Of a stretch of 22,707 nucleotides of DNA, positions 22,649-22,707 are shown in pieces (the first letter of the stretch is position 1; each line of letters starts with the position of its first letter). The DNA is taken from NCBI GenBank assembly GCA_964486145.1, contig CAZAMT010000032.1:1-22707 (forward strand), written 5' to 3'. The notes below the pieces were generated by a model. That model did not search any database. It was not told the origin of the DNA and was given only the letters and a program-made list of their open reading frames with translations. A program made the position numbers and the translations under genes. Origin of the DNA: CAZAMT01 sp964486145. GTDB lineage: Bacteria; Bacteroidota; Bacteroidia; Bacteroidales; JAAAOM01.

Positions 22649-22707
22649 TTATATTTCCAGCACAACAACAGATGCAACCTTGTCAGGAGCCTCTTCCGGC
22701 AGATTGA
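22649..22707 (-). CDS. C-terminal end of a protein, perhaps a glycoside hydrolase (partial)
   Basis: Read on the - strand from the right edge, 18 residues (NLPEEAPDKVASVVVLEI) precede a TAA stop, followed by a convincing terminator. The final hydrophobic beta-strand ending in VVVLEI after a PD motif is like the C-terminus of alpha-L-fucosidases (GH29) and some other glycosidases. Eighteen residues are too few to assign a family, so this is a guess. Being a real gene end is better supported than the product name. Confidence 0.5.
   Translation of the reverse strand, partial: NLPEEAPDKVASVVVLEI

Overview
The window looks like a chromosomal segment from a member of the Bacteroidota, probably a free-living environmental lineage. 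The evidence is a fused SecDF, a type IX secretion (T9SS) C-terminal sorting domain, a TonB-dependent receptor with an N-terminal carboxypeptidase-regulatory-like domain, a TPR sensor kinase typical of the phylum, weak Shine-Dalgarno sites, and several TAnnTTTG-type -7 promoter elements. The DNA is moderately AT-rich. No rRNA, tRNA, CRISPR array, transposase or phage gene was seen.

Layout. 1-90: the end of an unrecognised + strand gene, followed by a strong terminator. 173-1380: a two-gene + strand unit made of an exported, lipoprotein-type protein-L-isoaspartate methyltransferase and a Tat-exported Dabb-domain lipoprotein. 1427-4394: three - strand genes, a long-chain acyl-CoA synthetase with its own promoter, a two-helix membrane protein, and the tRNA methyltransferase TrmN6. 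4578-6467: a secreted M3-family oligoendopeptidase F on +, with a terminator. 6655-11359: on -, a TonB-dependent receptor preceded by a T9SS-secreted acidic protein built from two near-identical repeats of about 213 residues. 11579-12346: a DUF2400/TIGR02757 protein. 12380-12655: an intergenic composite of nested inverted repeats. 12661-15590: a response regulator/TPR histidine kinase pair on -. 15896-17035: a divergent beta-propeller phytase lipoprotein on +. 17058-17729: a LolD-like ABC ATPase on -. 17978-19172: tatA followed by a Na+/Ca2+ antiporter on -. 19249-22296: secDF on -, with its own promoter and terminator. 22649-22707: the end of another - strand gene, with its terminator.

How the genes fit together. 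The common theme is the cell envelope and protein export: SecDF and TatA are general export machinery, LolD-like proteins serve lipoprotein release, and many of the other genes encode exported clients (methyltransferase, Tat lipoprotein, oligopeptidase, T9SS protein, TonB receptor, phytase). The phytase, the two-component pair and the receptor/T9SS pair could together form a phosphate-scavenging region, but this is an inference from proximity. Most of the window is ordinary core and accessory Bacteroidota content. The items most worth a second look are the nested inverted-repeat element at 12.4-12.6 kb, the tandem-repeat T9SS protein with an exactly duplicated 65-bp block, the exported SAM-dependent methyltransferase, and the palindromes between the regulator and the phytase. 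Where an open frame began with TTG and an in-frame ATG fitted the family better, the ATG was taken as the start.
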